Of a stretch of 64,000 bases of DNA, positions 18,711-29,800 are shown in pieces; the stretch's first letter is position 1, and the number at the start of each line of letters is the position of its first letter. Under the pieces are notes generated by a model that saw only the letters and a program-made list of their open reading frames with translations, did not search any database and had not been told where the DNA came from. The translations under genes were made by a program, and so were the position numbers. The stretch comes from Stenogyne calaminthoides (lineage: Eukaryota > Streptophyta > Magnoliopsida > Lamiales > Lamiaceae): positions 27,041,667 through 27,105,666 of the forward strand of contig JBBCBC010000007.1 in assembly GCA_037126765.1 (NCBI GenBank), given 5' to 3'.

Positions 18711-20214
18711 ACCTTATAGTAAATCGAAATCATATTTCTCTACTATGGTATCCACGTAATCCCCAATCACGGACTTGCACGGATTTGCCAACGTTGAATC
18801 CCGAGATGAATTGGCTAGGAAAATTCTAACTCTAGATCTTATGGAGAGAATAATGAATTAACGTTTTTTTGTGAATTCCCAAGAGCTTATATGTATAGGG
18901 AAGACCCAACTTAAATCTTAAACTAACCTGATTAGGAAATAAAATCTCTAATCTTATAAAATAAATCTCTTAGATTTATTTCCCATATATAAAATCTCTA
19001 CGGATTTAATTCTCATGTATATCAAATCTCTACGGATTTGATTTCATATATATATATATTAAATTCTATAATAATATTACATATATTATTATTGAAAATC
19101 CTATTTAATTAAATCTAATTTAATTAAACATTAATAATAATTAATTCCAAATTAAACTATTATTAATTAATTCTCCATAAATTAAATATTAAATCCAATT
19201 TAATATTTAATCAACCAACTATAATCCGTAAAAGGGAACTACTTGTTGTGTGACCCATAGGCCCTCAAATATCGAGCGATTAGTCCCAAACTAACGGTCT
19301 TAATTGAACCCTAGAAAATAAATCAGACATTCTTAATATACGAGGTACGTTGCGAGAAACGTGCAACTACCTGTAACTGAAACATGGGCTATTACGATTT
19401 CCTCCTTTCATTCGCGAATACTCGATTAAGTCTTGAACATGATGAAGTATCTATTCAAATAACTTAATCATATTATCTCTAATCACTAATTGATCATGTA
19501 TGTCACACTTAGCCACAAAGTCTAAGTTGACGTGCATCGGTTGATGACTTTGATCCATTTATGATGAGAAGATGAGTATTCCCTCTAAATCCACATTGAG
19601 GAATGAATCATATTCTTGGCTCAACTACCACGCACATGCACTTCGTGATGAACCCAATCCAAGCCATATCTATCCATAGACGGGTGCAAGCATCGGTCAT
19701 GGTCAAAGTTCATCACTCCGCACATGTCGTGCGTATTGTCCTCAAGTCAAAGGAGTATCGCATCGCTCCCACTAACCGAGACACCCGTAGACACATATAG
19801 TGGAAATACATCAAACGGTTTCTTGGATGGGTATATTAATACCCTCTAAGGTATTTTTGCATCCATCATGAGATACCTAGTATCTCGTAGTAAGTGAGAT
19901 CTTACTACACTCTCTAAGATTATGATACAGATCGCACATCAATCTCCATTGCATCATCAATATCCCATTCTTGATGATCCTTGATCGGGGCTATTTGAGA
20001 ATCATGCTTAAGTCATCTGAGTTCTCAGAACCTCAATGACAACAATGACTCATGGTAACACTTGTATGAATAAATGCAAACAATCAAACATAATATTCAA
20101 ACAAGTGTATTGTCATACATTAATATTAAAGTGAACTATACTATTAAATCAAACTGAATATCATCGAGTATTATTTCCTTACAATAGATTGTCTCTAGGA
20201 CACTAACACTAACA
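18711..20214 (-). mobile_element. 5' LTR of Copia-2, lacking one end
   Basis: Matches 9,763-11,249 along its length. The bases matching 9,653-9,762 (the end of U5 in minus orientation) and the PBS are missing. The match breaks at accttatagt (18,711). A 22-bp hairpin (19,887-19,908) is present here and largely absent in the other LTR. Confidence 0.85.
19887..19908. repeat. Hairpin GTAGTAAG/CTTACTAC present in one Copia-2 LTR only
   Basis: Arms of 8 bp around tgagat. The 3' LTR reads ctcgtaactacactc at this place, about 16 bp shorter, as if the stem had been removed there. Confidence 0.7.
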
Positions 20215-20219
20215 ACAGT
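20215..20219. repeat. Target site duplication of Copia-2, right (acagt)
   Basis: Partner of gcagt at 9,648-9,652. Confidence 0.75.
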
Positions 20220-21350
20220 GTTGATAGCTTCAGCCCAAAATCTTTTAGGAATATCAGCTTCAGCAATCATTGTTCTAGCAGCTTCTTTCAGAGTCATATT
20301 TCTTCTTTCAGCAACACCATTCTATTGTGGGGTCCTCGCAGCTGTTGTTTCATGAGTTATTCCATTTTTTGTACAATAATCAGATATAATATGGTTGATG
20401 AATTCAGTGCCTTTATCTAATATGATTTTGACCACACTCGGATTCTTTTCATTACTGAGTCTTTTTAGCAATTCAGGGAGTTTTGTCTAAGCTTGTTTCT
20501 TACTGAGTAAGAATATGACCCATGTATATCTAGAGTAGTCATCAACTACTACAAGTGTGTATTTCCTGCCATTTGTGCTCATAGGTGTTATTGGACCAAA
20601 GAGATCCATATGTAACAATTGAAGTATCCTTTCAGTAGACACTTCTACTTTGCTTTTGAATGATGCTTTTATCTATTTTCCTTTCTGACAAGCATCACAC
20701 ACATGATCTTTATTGAACACTTCATTTGGTAACCCCCTCATAAGTGCTAATCTTGAAAGTTTGTTCAAGGTTTTGAAGTTCAAATGATTCAGTCTTTTGT
20801 GCCTTAACCAACTAGTTTCAGTAGCCCTCTTTGCAACTAAGCATGTATCCATAGATCATGTGAAGGGATTAATTAGGGAAAAGGAATGGTTTAAGTTAAT
20901 CTCCAATCAGGAAGATACACATTTCCTTTTCTAGTACCAGTCAGTAGTATTTGTTGTGAAACATTGTCTTTCACATAACATAAGTTCTTTGAGAACTCAT
21001 CACTGAATCCCTTATCACAGAATTGACTGATAGAAAGCAAGTTATGCTTTAAACCATACACATAAGATACACCATGGATATGAACAATATCAATTTCAAG
21101 TGTTCCACATCCTTCAGTATGTCCTTTGGAATTATCTCCAAAAGTTATCTGAGGGTCTTTCTGTCAACGTAGTCAGTGAGAAGATATGTATATCCTGTCA
21201 TATGTCTTGAGCATCCACTGTCCAAGTACGATGCATCAGGTGCAATTTCACTTCCACTCATCAGGGCTATGTTGTCTTCATTCAGCTCAGTGCCCTTCTC
21301 CTTCACATGAAACAAAATCAGGCCTTAGGTACCCATTTGGTGTAGGGTCC
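20220..21350 (-). pseudogene. Copia-1 pol, 5' part: protease, GAG-pre-integrase and integrase core
   Basis: From 21,350 down: a remnant ending in SYLDSGCSRHMTGY at 21,191-21,236 (protease and spacer motif), then a decayed stretch, then LRHKRLNHLNFKTLNKLSRL and CDACQKGK (zinc-binding pre-integrase). LQLLHMDLFGPITPMS and VVVDDYSRYTWV follow, then ILDKGTEF and HETTAARTPQ, NGVAERRNMTLKEAARTM and FWAEAINT. The catalytic Asp, Asp and Glu can be placed. Nonsense codons at 20,322-20,324, 20,487-20,489 and 20,673-20,675 sit at Gln or Trp positions. Continues at 9,647. Confidence 0.85.
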
Positions 21351-21415
21351 TGTTGGGATATTTTAGTTTTGATGAATTATGCCAAAACATTATAAACTTG
21401 TGTTATTGAAGCTGA
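21351..21415 (+). mobile_element. 5' end of a family-B LTR, truncated by the satellite
   Basis: tgttgggatattttagtttt and the next 45 bp match the minus strand of the element B LTR ends (6,111 downwards and 8,546 downwards), with about four or five differences. This is a plus-oriented LTR start inserted in Copia-1; ggtcc (21,346-21,350) would be its target site. The match stops near 21,415, where the first satellite unit begins. Confidence 0.85.
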
Positions 21416-21949
21416 TTTGATCGCAAGGATGAGCGATTTCGGATGGAGGATCTGGAAACGGCGATTGGGGTTTTGGCCATTGGATGGTAAAAACTGTTTT
21501 GGCCATAACTTTTGACTCGGGTGTCCGTTTTCCTATTATAACCATATTTCGGAAACGTGTTGAAGTCGTCTACATGTCACACAGCTTCGCTATCCCTCTA
21601 AAACTAACCTACCAGATAGTATTATAATATTTTTCTCTATCGCAACCCTCGTGTGATATTGTAATCGTTTTTCCCAATGGATAATATGAGTGGGTAGTAT
21701 AGGCATTTTTTTTCATAGATCACTGTAGTAGGGTTTTGCTTGTTCTTGTTGTAATTTTGATATCAAGGATGAGCGATTTCGGATGGAGGATCAGGAAACG
21801 GCGATTGGGGTTTTGGCTATTGGATGGTGAAAACTGTTTTGGCCATAACTTTTGACTCGGGTGTCCGTTTTCCTATTATAACCATGTTTCGGAAACGTCT
21901 TGAAGTCGTCAACATGTCTCACAGCTTCGTCGTCCCTCTAAAACTGACC

Positions 21950-23815
21950 CACCAGATAGTATTATAATATTTTTCTCTATTGCAACCCTCGTGTGATATT
22001 GTAATCGTTTTTCCCAACGGATAATATGAGTGGGTAGTATATGCATTTTTTTCATAGATCACTGTAGTAGGGTTTTCGCTTGTTCTTGTTGTAATTTTGA
22101 TCGCAAGGATGAGCGATGTCGGATGGAGGATCTGGAAACGGCGATTGGGGTTTTGGCCATTGGATGGTGAAAACAGTTTTGGCCATAACTTTTGACTCGG
22201 GTGTCCGTTTTTCTATTATAACCTTGTTTCGGAAACGTCTTGAAGTCGTCTACATATCTCACACATTCGTCGTTCCTCTAAAACTCAACCATCGGATAGT
22301 ATTATAATATTTTTCTCTATCATAACCCTCGTGTGATATTGTGTCGTTTTTCCCAAGGGATAATATGAGTGGGTAGTATATGCATTTTTTTTTTCATAGA
22401 TCATCTTGTAGTAGGGTTTTTGCTTGTTCTTGTTGTAATTTTGATCGCAAGGATGACCGATGTCGGATGGAGGATCTGGAAACGGCGATTGGGGTTTTGG
22501 CCATTGGATGGTGAAAACTTTTTTTGCCATAACTTTTGACTCGGGTGTCCGTTTTCCTATTATAACCATGTTTCGAAAACGTCTTGAAGTCGTCTACATC
22601 TCTCACACCTTTATTATCCCTCTAAAACTAACCCACCGGATAGTATTATAATATTTTTCTCTATCGCAACCCCTCGTGTGATATTTTAATCGTTTTTCCC
22701 AAATCGGATAATATGAGTGGGTAGTATAGGCATTTTTTTTTCATAGATCCTTTGTAGTAGGGTTTTGCTTGTTCTTGTTGTAATTTTGATCGCAAGGATG
22801 ATGAGCAATTTAGGATGGAGGATCTGGAAAGCGGCGATTGGGTTTTGGACATTGGATGGTGAAAACTGTTTTTGGCCATAACTTTTGACTCGGTGTCCGT
22901 TTTCCTTTATAACCATGTTTTGAAAACGTCTTGAAGTCTTCTACATGTCTCATGACCGTTTGTCCCTCTAAAAACCCACCCACCGGATAGTATTATAATA
23001 TTTTTCTCTATCGCAACCCCCTCGTGTAATATTGTAATCGTTTTTCCCAATGGATAATATGAGTGGGTAGTATAGGCATTTTTTTTTCATAGATCATTTG
23101 TAGTAGGGTTTTGCTTGTTCTTGTTGTAATTTTGATCGCAAGGATGGCGATTTCGGATGGAGGATCTGGAAAGCGGCGATTGGGGTTTTGGCCGTTGGAT
23201 GGTGAAAACTGTTTTGGCCATAACTTTTGACTTTCGGTGTCAATTTTTTCCTATTTTAACCATGTTTGAAACGTCTTGAAGTCCTCTACATGTCTCTCAT
23301 GACAACTTTGTCGTCCCTCTAAAAAGACCCACGGATAGTATTATAATATTTTTCTCTATTGCAACCCTCGTGTGATATTGTAATCGTTTTTCCCAACGGA
23401 TAATATGAGTGGGTAGTATATGCATTTTTTTCATAGATCACTGTAGTAGGGTTTTGCTTGTTCTTGTTGTAATTTTGATCGCAAGGATGAGCGATGTCGG
23501 ATGGAGGATCTGGAAACGGCGATTGGGGTTTTGGCCATTGGATGATGAAAACAGTTTTATCCATAACTTTTGACTCGGGTGTCCATTTTTCTATTATAAC
23601 CTTGTTTCGGAAACTTCTTGAAGTCGTCTACATATCTCACAACTTCGTCGTCCCTATAAAACTCACCCATCGGATAGTATTATAATATTTTTCTCTATCG
23701 CAACCCTCGTGTGATATTGTAATCATTTTTCCCAAGGGATAATATGAGTGGGTAGTATATGCATTTTTTTTCATAGATCACTTTAGTAGGGTTTTGCTTG
23801 TTCTTGTTGTAATTT
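21950..23815. repeat. Four-unit segmental duplication at the array edge
   Basis: Units at about 22,096-22,780 and 23,474-24,160 share changes not usual elsewhere: ataaccttgtttcgg, catatctcac, ccatcgg and cccaagggataat with tatatgcat, then gatgaccgatgtcgg. The sequence before each pair is also shared (ctctattgcaaccc and tatatgcattttttt). The offset is about 1,378 bp, four units. Confidence 0.7.
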
Positions 23816-26800
23816 TGATCGCAAGGATGACCGATGTCGGATGGAGGATCTGGAAACGGCGATTGGGGTTTTGACCATTTTAATGGTGAAAACCTTTTTT
23901 GCCATAACTTTTGACTCGGATGTCCGTTTTCCTATTATAACCATGTTTCGGAAACGTCTTGAAGTCGTCTACATATCTCACAGCTTCGCCGTCCCTCTAA
24001 AATTGACCCACCGGATAGTATTATAATATTTTTCTCTATCGCAACCCTCGTGTGATATTTTAATCGTTTTTCCCAACGGATAATATGAGTGGGTAGTATA
24101 GGCATTTTTTTTCATAGATCACTGTAGTAGGGTTTTGCTTGTTCTTGTTGTAATTTTGATCGCAAGGATGAGCAATTTCGGATGGAGGATCTGGAAACGG
24201 CGATTGGGGTTTTGGCCATTGGATTGTGAAAACTGTTTTGGCCATAACTTTTGACTCGGGTGTCCGTTTTCCTATTATAACCATGTTTCGGAAACGTCTT
24301 GAAGTCGTCTACATGTCTTATGGTTCGCTGTCCCTCTAAAACTTACCCAACAGATATTATTATAATATTTTTCACTATTGCAACCCTCGTGTGATATTGT
24401 AATCATTTTTCCCAACGGATAATATGAGTGGGTAGTATAGGCATTTTTTTTCATAGATCACTGTAGTAGGGTTTTTGCTTGTTCTTGTTGTAATTTTGAT
24501 CGCAAGGATGAGCGATGTCGGATGGAGGATCTGGAAAGCGGCGATTGGGGTTTTGGCCATTGGATGGTGAAAACTGTTTTGGCCATAACTTTTGACTTGG
24601 GTGTCCGTTTTCCTATTATAACCATGTTTTTAAACGTCTTGAAGTCCTCTACATGTCTCTGCAACCGTCGTTCCTCTAAAAAACCGACCCACCGGATAGT
24701 ATTATAATATTTTTCTCTATCACAACCCTCGTGTGATATTGTGTCGTTTTTCCCAACGGATAATATGATGGGTAGTATAGGCATTTTTTTTTCATAGATC
24801 ACTTGTAGTAGGGTTTTGCTTTGTTCTTGTTGTAATTTTGATCGCAAGGATGAGCGATTTTTTATGGAGGATCTGGAAAGCGGCGATTGGGGTTTTGGCC
24901 ATTGGATGGTGAAAACTTTTTTGCCATAACTTTTGACTTTCGGTGTCCGTTTTCCTATTATAACCATGTTTGGAAACGTCTTGAAGTCTTCTACATGTCT
25001 CACTTTGCTTTTGGCGTCCCTCTAAAAAAATGACCCACGGATAGTATTATAATATTTTTCTCTATCGCAACCCTCGTGTGATATTGTAATCATTTTTCCC
25101 AACGGATAATATGAGTGGGTAGTATAGGCATTTTTTTTCATAGATCATTGTAGTAGGGTTTTGCTTGTTCTTGTTGTAATTTTGATCGCAAGGATGAGCG
25201 ATTTCGGATGGAGGATCTGGAAACGGCGATTGGGGTTTTGGCCATTGGATGGTGAAAACTGTTTTGGCCATAACTTTTGACTCGGTGTCCGTTTTTCCTA
25301 TTATAACCATGTTTCGGAAACGTCTTGAAGTCCTCTACATGTCTCACAGCTTCATCGTCCCTCTAAAACTGACCCACCGATAGTATTATAATATTTTTCT
25401 CTATTGCAACCCTCGTGTGATATTGTAATCGTTTTTCCCAACGGATAATATGAGTGGGTAGTATAGGCATTTTTTTTTTTCATAGATCATTTGTAGTAGG
25501 GTTTTGCTTGTTCTTGTTGTAATTTTGATCGCAAGGATGAAGCGATGTCGGATGGAGGATCTGGAAAGCGGCGATTGGGGTTTTGGCCATTGGATGGTGA
25601 AAACTGTTTTTTATCCATAACTTTTGACTTCGGGTGTCCGTTTTTCTATTATAACCATGTTTTGAAACGTCTTGAAGTCGTCTACATGTCTCACACTTAA
25701 ATCGTCCCTCTAAAAACTGACCCACCGGATAGTATTATAATATTTTTCTCTATCGCAACCCTCGTGTGATATTGTGTCGTTTTTTTTTCCCAACGGATAA
25801 TATGAGTGGGTAGTATAGGCATTTTTTTTTCATAGATCCTTTGTAGTAGGGTTTTGCTTGTTCTTGTTGTAATTTTGATCATAAGGATGACGATTCGGAT
25901 GGAGGATCTGGAAAGCGGCGATTGGGGTTTTGGCCATTGGATGGTGAAAACCTTTTTTTGCCATAACTTTTGACTTCGGGTGTCCGTTTTCCTATTATAA
26001 CCATGTTTTGAAAATGTCTTGAAGTCTTCTACATGTCTCACAACTTTTGTTCCCTCTAAAAAACCCGACCCACGGATAGTATTATAATATTTTTCTCTAT
26101 CGCAACCCTCGTGTGATATTTTAATGTCGTTTTTCCCAACGGATAATATGAGTGGGTAGTATAGGCATTTTTTTTCATAGATCACTGTAGTAGGGTTTTT
26201 TGCTTGTTCTTGTTGTAATTTTGATCGCAAGGATGAGCGATTTCGGATGGAGGATCTGGAAAAAGCGGCGATTGGGGTTTTGGCCATTGGATGGTGAAAA
26301 CTTTTTTTTGCCATAACTTTTTTGACTTCGGTGTCCGTTTTCCTATTATAACCATGTTTTGGAAACGTCTCTTGAAGTCTTCTACATGTCTCACAACTTT
26401 GCCTTCCCTCTAAAAAACCCCCCCGGGATAGTATTATAATATTTTTCTCTATCGCAACCCTCGTGTGATATTGTAATCGTTTTTCCCAATGGATAATATG
26501 AGTGGGTAGTATATAGGCATTTTTTTCATAGATCACTTTGTAGTAGGGTTTTTTGCTTGTTCTTGTTGTAATTTTGATCGTAAGGATGACGATGTCGGAT
26601 GGAGGATCTGGAAAGCGGCGATTGGGGTTTTGGCCATTGGATGGTGAAAAATTTTTTTGGCCATAACTTTTGACTTTCGGGTGTCCGTTTTCCTATTATA
26701 ACCATGTTTTGGAAACGTCTTGAAGTCTCTACATGTCTCCAAGCTTTGTCGTCCCTCTAAAACTTACCCACCCGGATAGTATTATAATATTTTTTCTCTA

Positions 26801-29800
26801 TCACAACCCTCGTGTGATATTGTGTCGTTTTTCCCAGCGGATAATATGAGTGGGTAGTATATATTTTTATAGGCATTTTTTCATAGATCACTTTGTAGTA
26901 GGGTTTTTGCTTGTTCTTGTTGTAATTTTGATCGCAAATGATGAGCGATGTCGGATGGAGGATCTGAAAAGCGGCGATTGGGGTTTTGGCCATTGGATGG
27001 TGAAAACTTTTTTTTTGCCCATAACTTTTTTTTCTTCGGTGTCCGTTTTCCTATTATAACCATGTTTTGGAAACGTCTTGAAGTCTTCTACATGTCTCAC
27101 AACTTTGCGTCCCTCTAAAAAGCTGACCCACGGATAGTATTATAATATTTTTCTCTATCGCAACCCTCGTGTGATATTGTGTCGTTTTTTTCCCAACGGA
27201 TAATATGAGTGGGTAGTATAGGCATTTTTTTTTCATAGATCATTGTAGTAGGGTTTTGCTTGTTCTTGTTGTAATTTTGATCATAAGGATAAGCGATTTC
27301 GGATGGAGGATCTGGAAACGGCGATTGGGGTTTTGGCCATTGGATGGTGAAAAGCTTTTTTGGCCATAACTTTTTTTTCGGTGTCCGTTTTCCTATTATA
27401 ACCATGTTTGGAAACGTCTTGAAGTCCTCTACATGTCTCACAGCTTTGTCGTCCCTCTAAAAAAGACCCACCGGATAGTATTATAATATTTTTCTCTATC
27501 GCAACCCTCGTGTGATATTGTGTCGTTTTTTTTCCAACGGATAATATGAGTGGGTAGTATAGGCATTTTTTTTCATAGATCATTTGTAGTAGGGTTTTTG
27601 CTTGTTCTTGTTGTAATTTTGATCGCAAGGATGAGCGATGTCGGATGGAGGATCTGGAAACGGCGATTGGGGTTTTGGCCATTGGATGGTGAAAACTTTT
27701 TTTGCCATAACTTTTGACTCGGGTGTCCGTTTTCCTATTATAACCATGTTTTGGAAACGTCTTGAAGTCCTCTACATGTCTCACACTTTGTCGTCCCTCT
27801 AAAAACTAACCCACCGGATAGTATTATAATATTTTTCTCTATCGCAACCCTCGTGTGATATTGTAATCGTTTTTCCCAACGGATAATATGAGTGGGTAGT
27901 ATAGGCATTTTTTTTCATAGATCACTGTAGTAGGGTTTTGCTTGTTCTTGTTGTAATTTTGATCGCAAGGATGAGCGATGTCGGATGGAGGATCTGGAAA
28001 TGGCGATTGGGGTTTTGGCCATTGGATGGTGAAAACTGTTTTTGCCATAACTTTTGACTCGGTGTCCGTTTTCCTATTATAACCATGTTTCGGAAACGTC
28101 TTGAAGTCTTCTACATGTCTCAAAGCTTTGCGTCCCTCTAAAACTGACCCACCGGATAGTATTATAATATTTTTCTCTATCGCAACCCTCGTGTGATATT
28201 GTAATCGTTTTTCCCAACGGATAATATGAGTGGGTAGTATAGGCATTTTTTTTTATAGATCTTTGTAGTAGGGTTTTGCTTGTTCTTGTTGTAATTTTGA
28301 TCGCAAGGATGAGCAATTTCGGATGGAGGATCTGGAAACGGCGATTGGGGTTTTGGCCATTGGATGGTGAAAACTGTTTTGGCCATAACTTTTTTGACTT
28401 TCGGTGTCCGTTTTCCTATTATAACCATGTTTGGAAACGTCTTGAAGTCCTCTACATGTCTCACAACTTTGTCGTTCCTCTAAAACCCACCCACGGGATA
28501 GTATTATAATATTTTTTCTCTCGCGCAACCCTCGTGTGATATTGTGTCGTTTTTCCCAACGGATAATATGAGTGGGTAGTATATAGGCATTTTTTTTTCA
28601 TAGATCACTTGTAGTAGGGTTTTGCTTGTTCTTGTTGTAATTTTTTGATCGCAAGGATGAGCGATGTCGGATGGAGGATCTGGAAAGCGGCGATTGGGGT
28701 TTTGGCCATTGGATGGTGAAAACTTGTTTTTATCCATAACTTTTTTGACTTCGGTGTCCATTTTTCCTATTATAACCATGTTTTTAAACGTCTTGAAGTC
28801 CTCTACATGTCTCATGACTTTGTCCCCTCTAAAAAACTGACCCCACCGGATAGTATTATAATATATTTTTCTCTATCGCAACCCTCGTGTGATATTGTAA
28901 TCGTTTTCCCAACGGATAATATGAGTGGGTAGTATAGGCATTTTTTTTTCATAGATCACTGTAGTAGGGTTTTGCTTGTTCTTGTTGTAATTTTGATCGC
29001 AAAGGATGACGATTTCGGATGGAGGATCTGGAAAGCGGCGATTGGGGTTTTTTGCCATTGGATGGTGAAAACTTTTTGGCCATAACTTTTGACTTTCGGT
29101 GTCCGTTTTCCTATTATAACCATGTTTTGAAAAAATGTCTTGAAGTCTTCTACATGTCTCAAAAACCGCCGTCCCTCTAAAAACTGACCCACGGATAGTA
29201 TTATAATATTTTTCTCTATCGCAACCCTCGTGTGATATTGTAATCGTTTTTCCCAACGGATAATATGAGTGGGTAGTATAGGCATTTTTTTTTTTCATAG
29301 ATCATTTAGTAGGGTTTTGCTTGTTCTTGTTGTAATTTTGATCGCAAGGATGAGCGATTTCGGATGGAGGATCTGGAAACGGCGATTGGGGTTTTGGCCA
29401 TTGGATGGTGAAAACTTGTTTTTGGCCATAACTTTTTTTTCGGTGTCCGTTTTCCTATTATAACCATGTTTTGGAAACGTCTTGAAGTCCTCTACATGTC
29501 TCTATGGTTCGTCCCCTCTAAAACTGACCCACCGGATAGTATTATAATATTTTTCTCTATCGCAACCCTCGTGTGATATTGTAATCGTTTTTTCCCAACG
29601 GATAATATGAGTGGGTAGTATAGGCATTTTTTTTCATAGATCACTGTAGTAGGGTTTTGCTTGTTCTTGTTGTAATTTTGATCGCAAGGATGAGCGATTT
29701 CGGATGGAGGATCTGGAAACGGCGATTGGGGTTTTGGCCATTGGATGGTGAAAATTTTTTGGCCATAACTTTTGACTCGGTGTCCGTTTTTCCTATTATA

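Larger units (their letters stand above)
9653..20214 (-). mobile_element. Copia-2: degenerate Ty1/Copia element with two LTRs
   Basis: LTRs of about 1.5-1.6 kb at 9,653-11,249 and 18,711-20,214 enclose a minus-strand body. Read from 18,710 down, it has a long leader, gag, protease, GAG-pre-integrase, integrase, linker, RT and RNase H, then a PPT. Solo LTR D splits the RT. All frames are broken. The 5' LTR (right) lacks its last ~110 bp and there is no PBS, so it could not move as it stands. It entered Copia-1 integrase. Confidence 0.9.
3306..21350 (-). mobile_element. Copia-1: old, minus-strand Ty1/Copia element split by later insertions
   Basis: Three coding pieces (3,417-4,645; 8,552-9,647; 20,220-21,350) join in order once the insertions at 4,646-8,546 and 9,653-20,214 are removed. 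At the first joint the protein reads FLAYAA then HMKFTVYQMD without loss. At the second it reads WAEAINT then ACYSQNRS. Together they give protease, GAG-pre-integrase, integrase, linker, RT and RNase H, the Copia order. The 3' end is cut by element C. The gag end is cut by the LTR fragment and satellite at 21,351. No LTR of Copia-1 is seen. Several stops make it non-functional. Confidence 0.85.
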
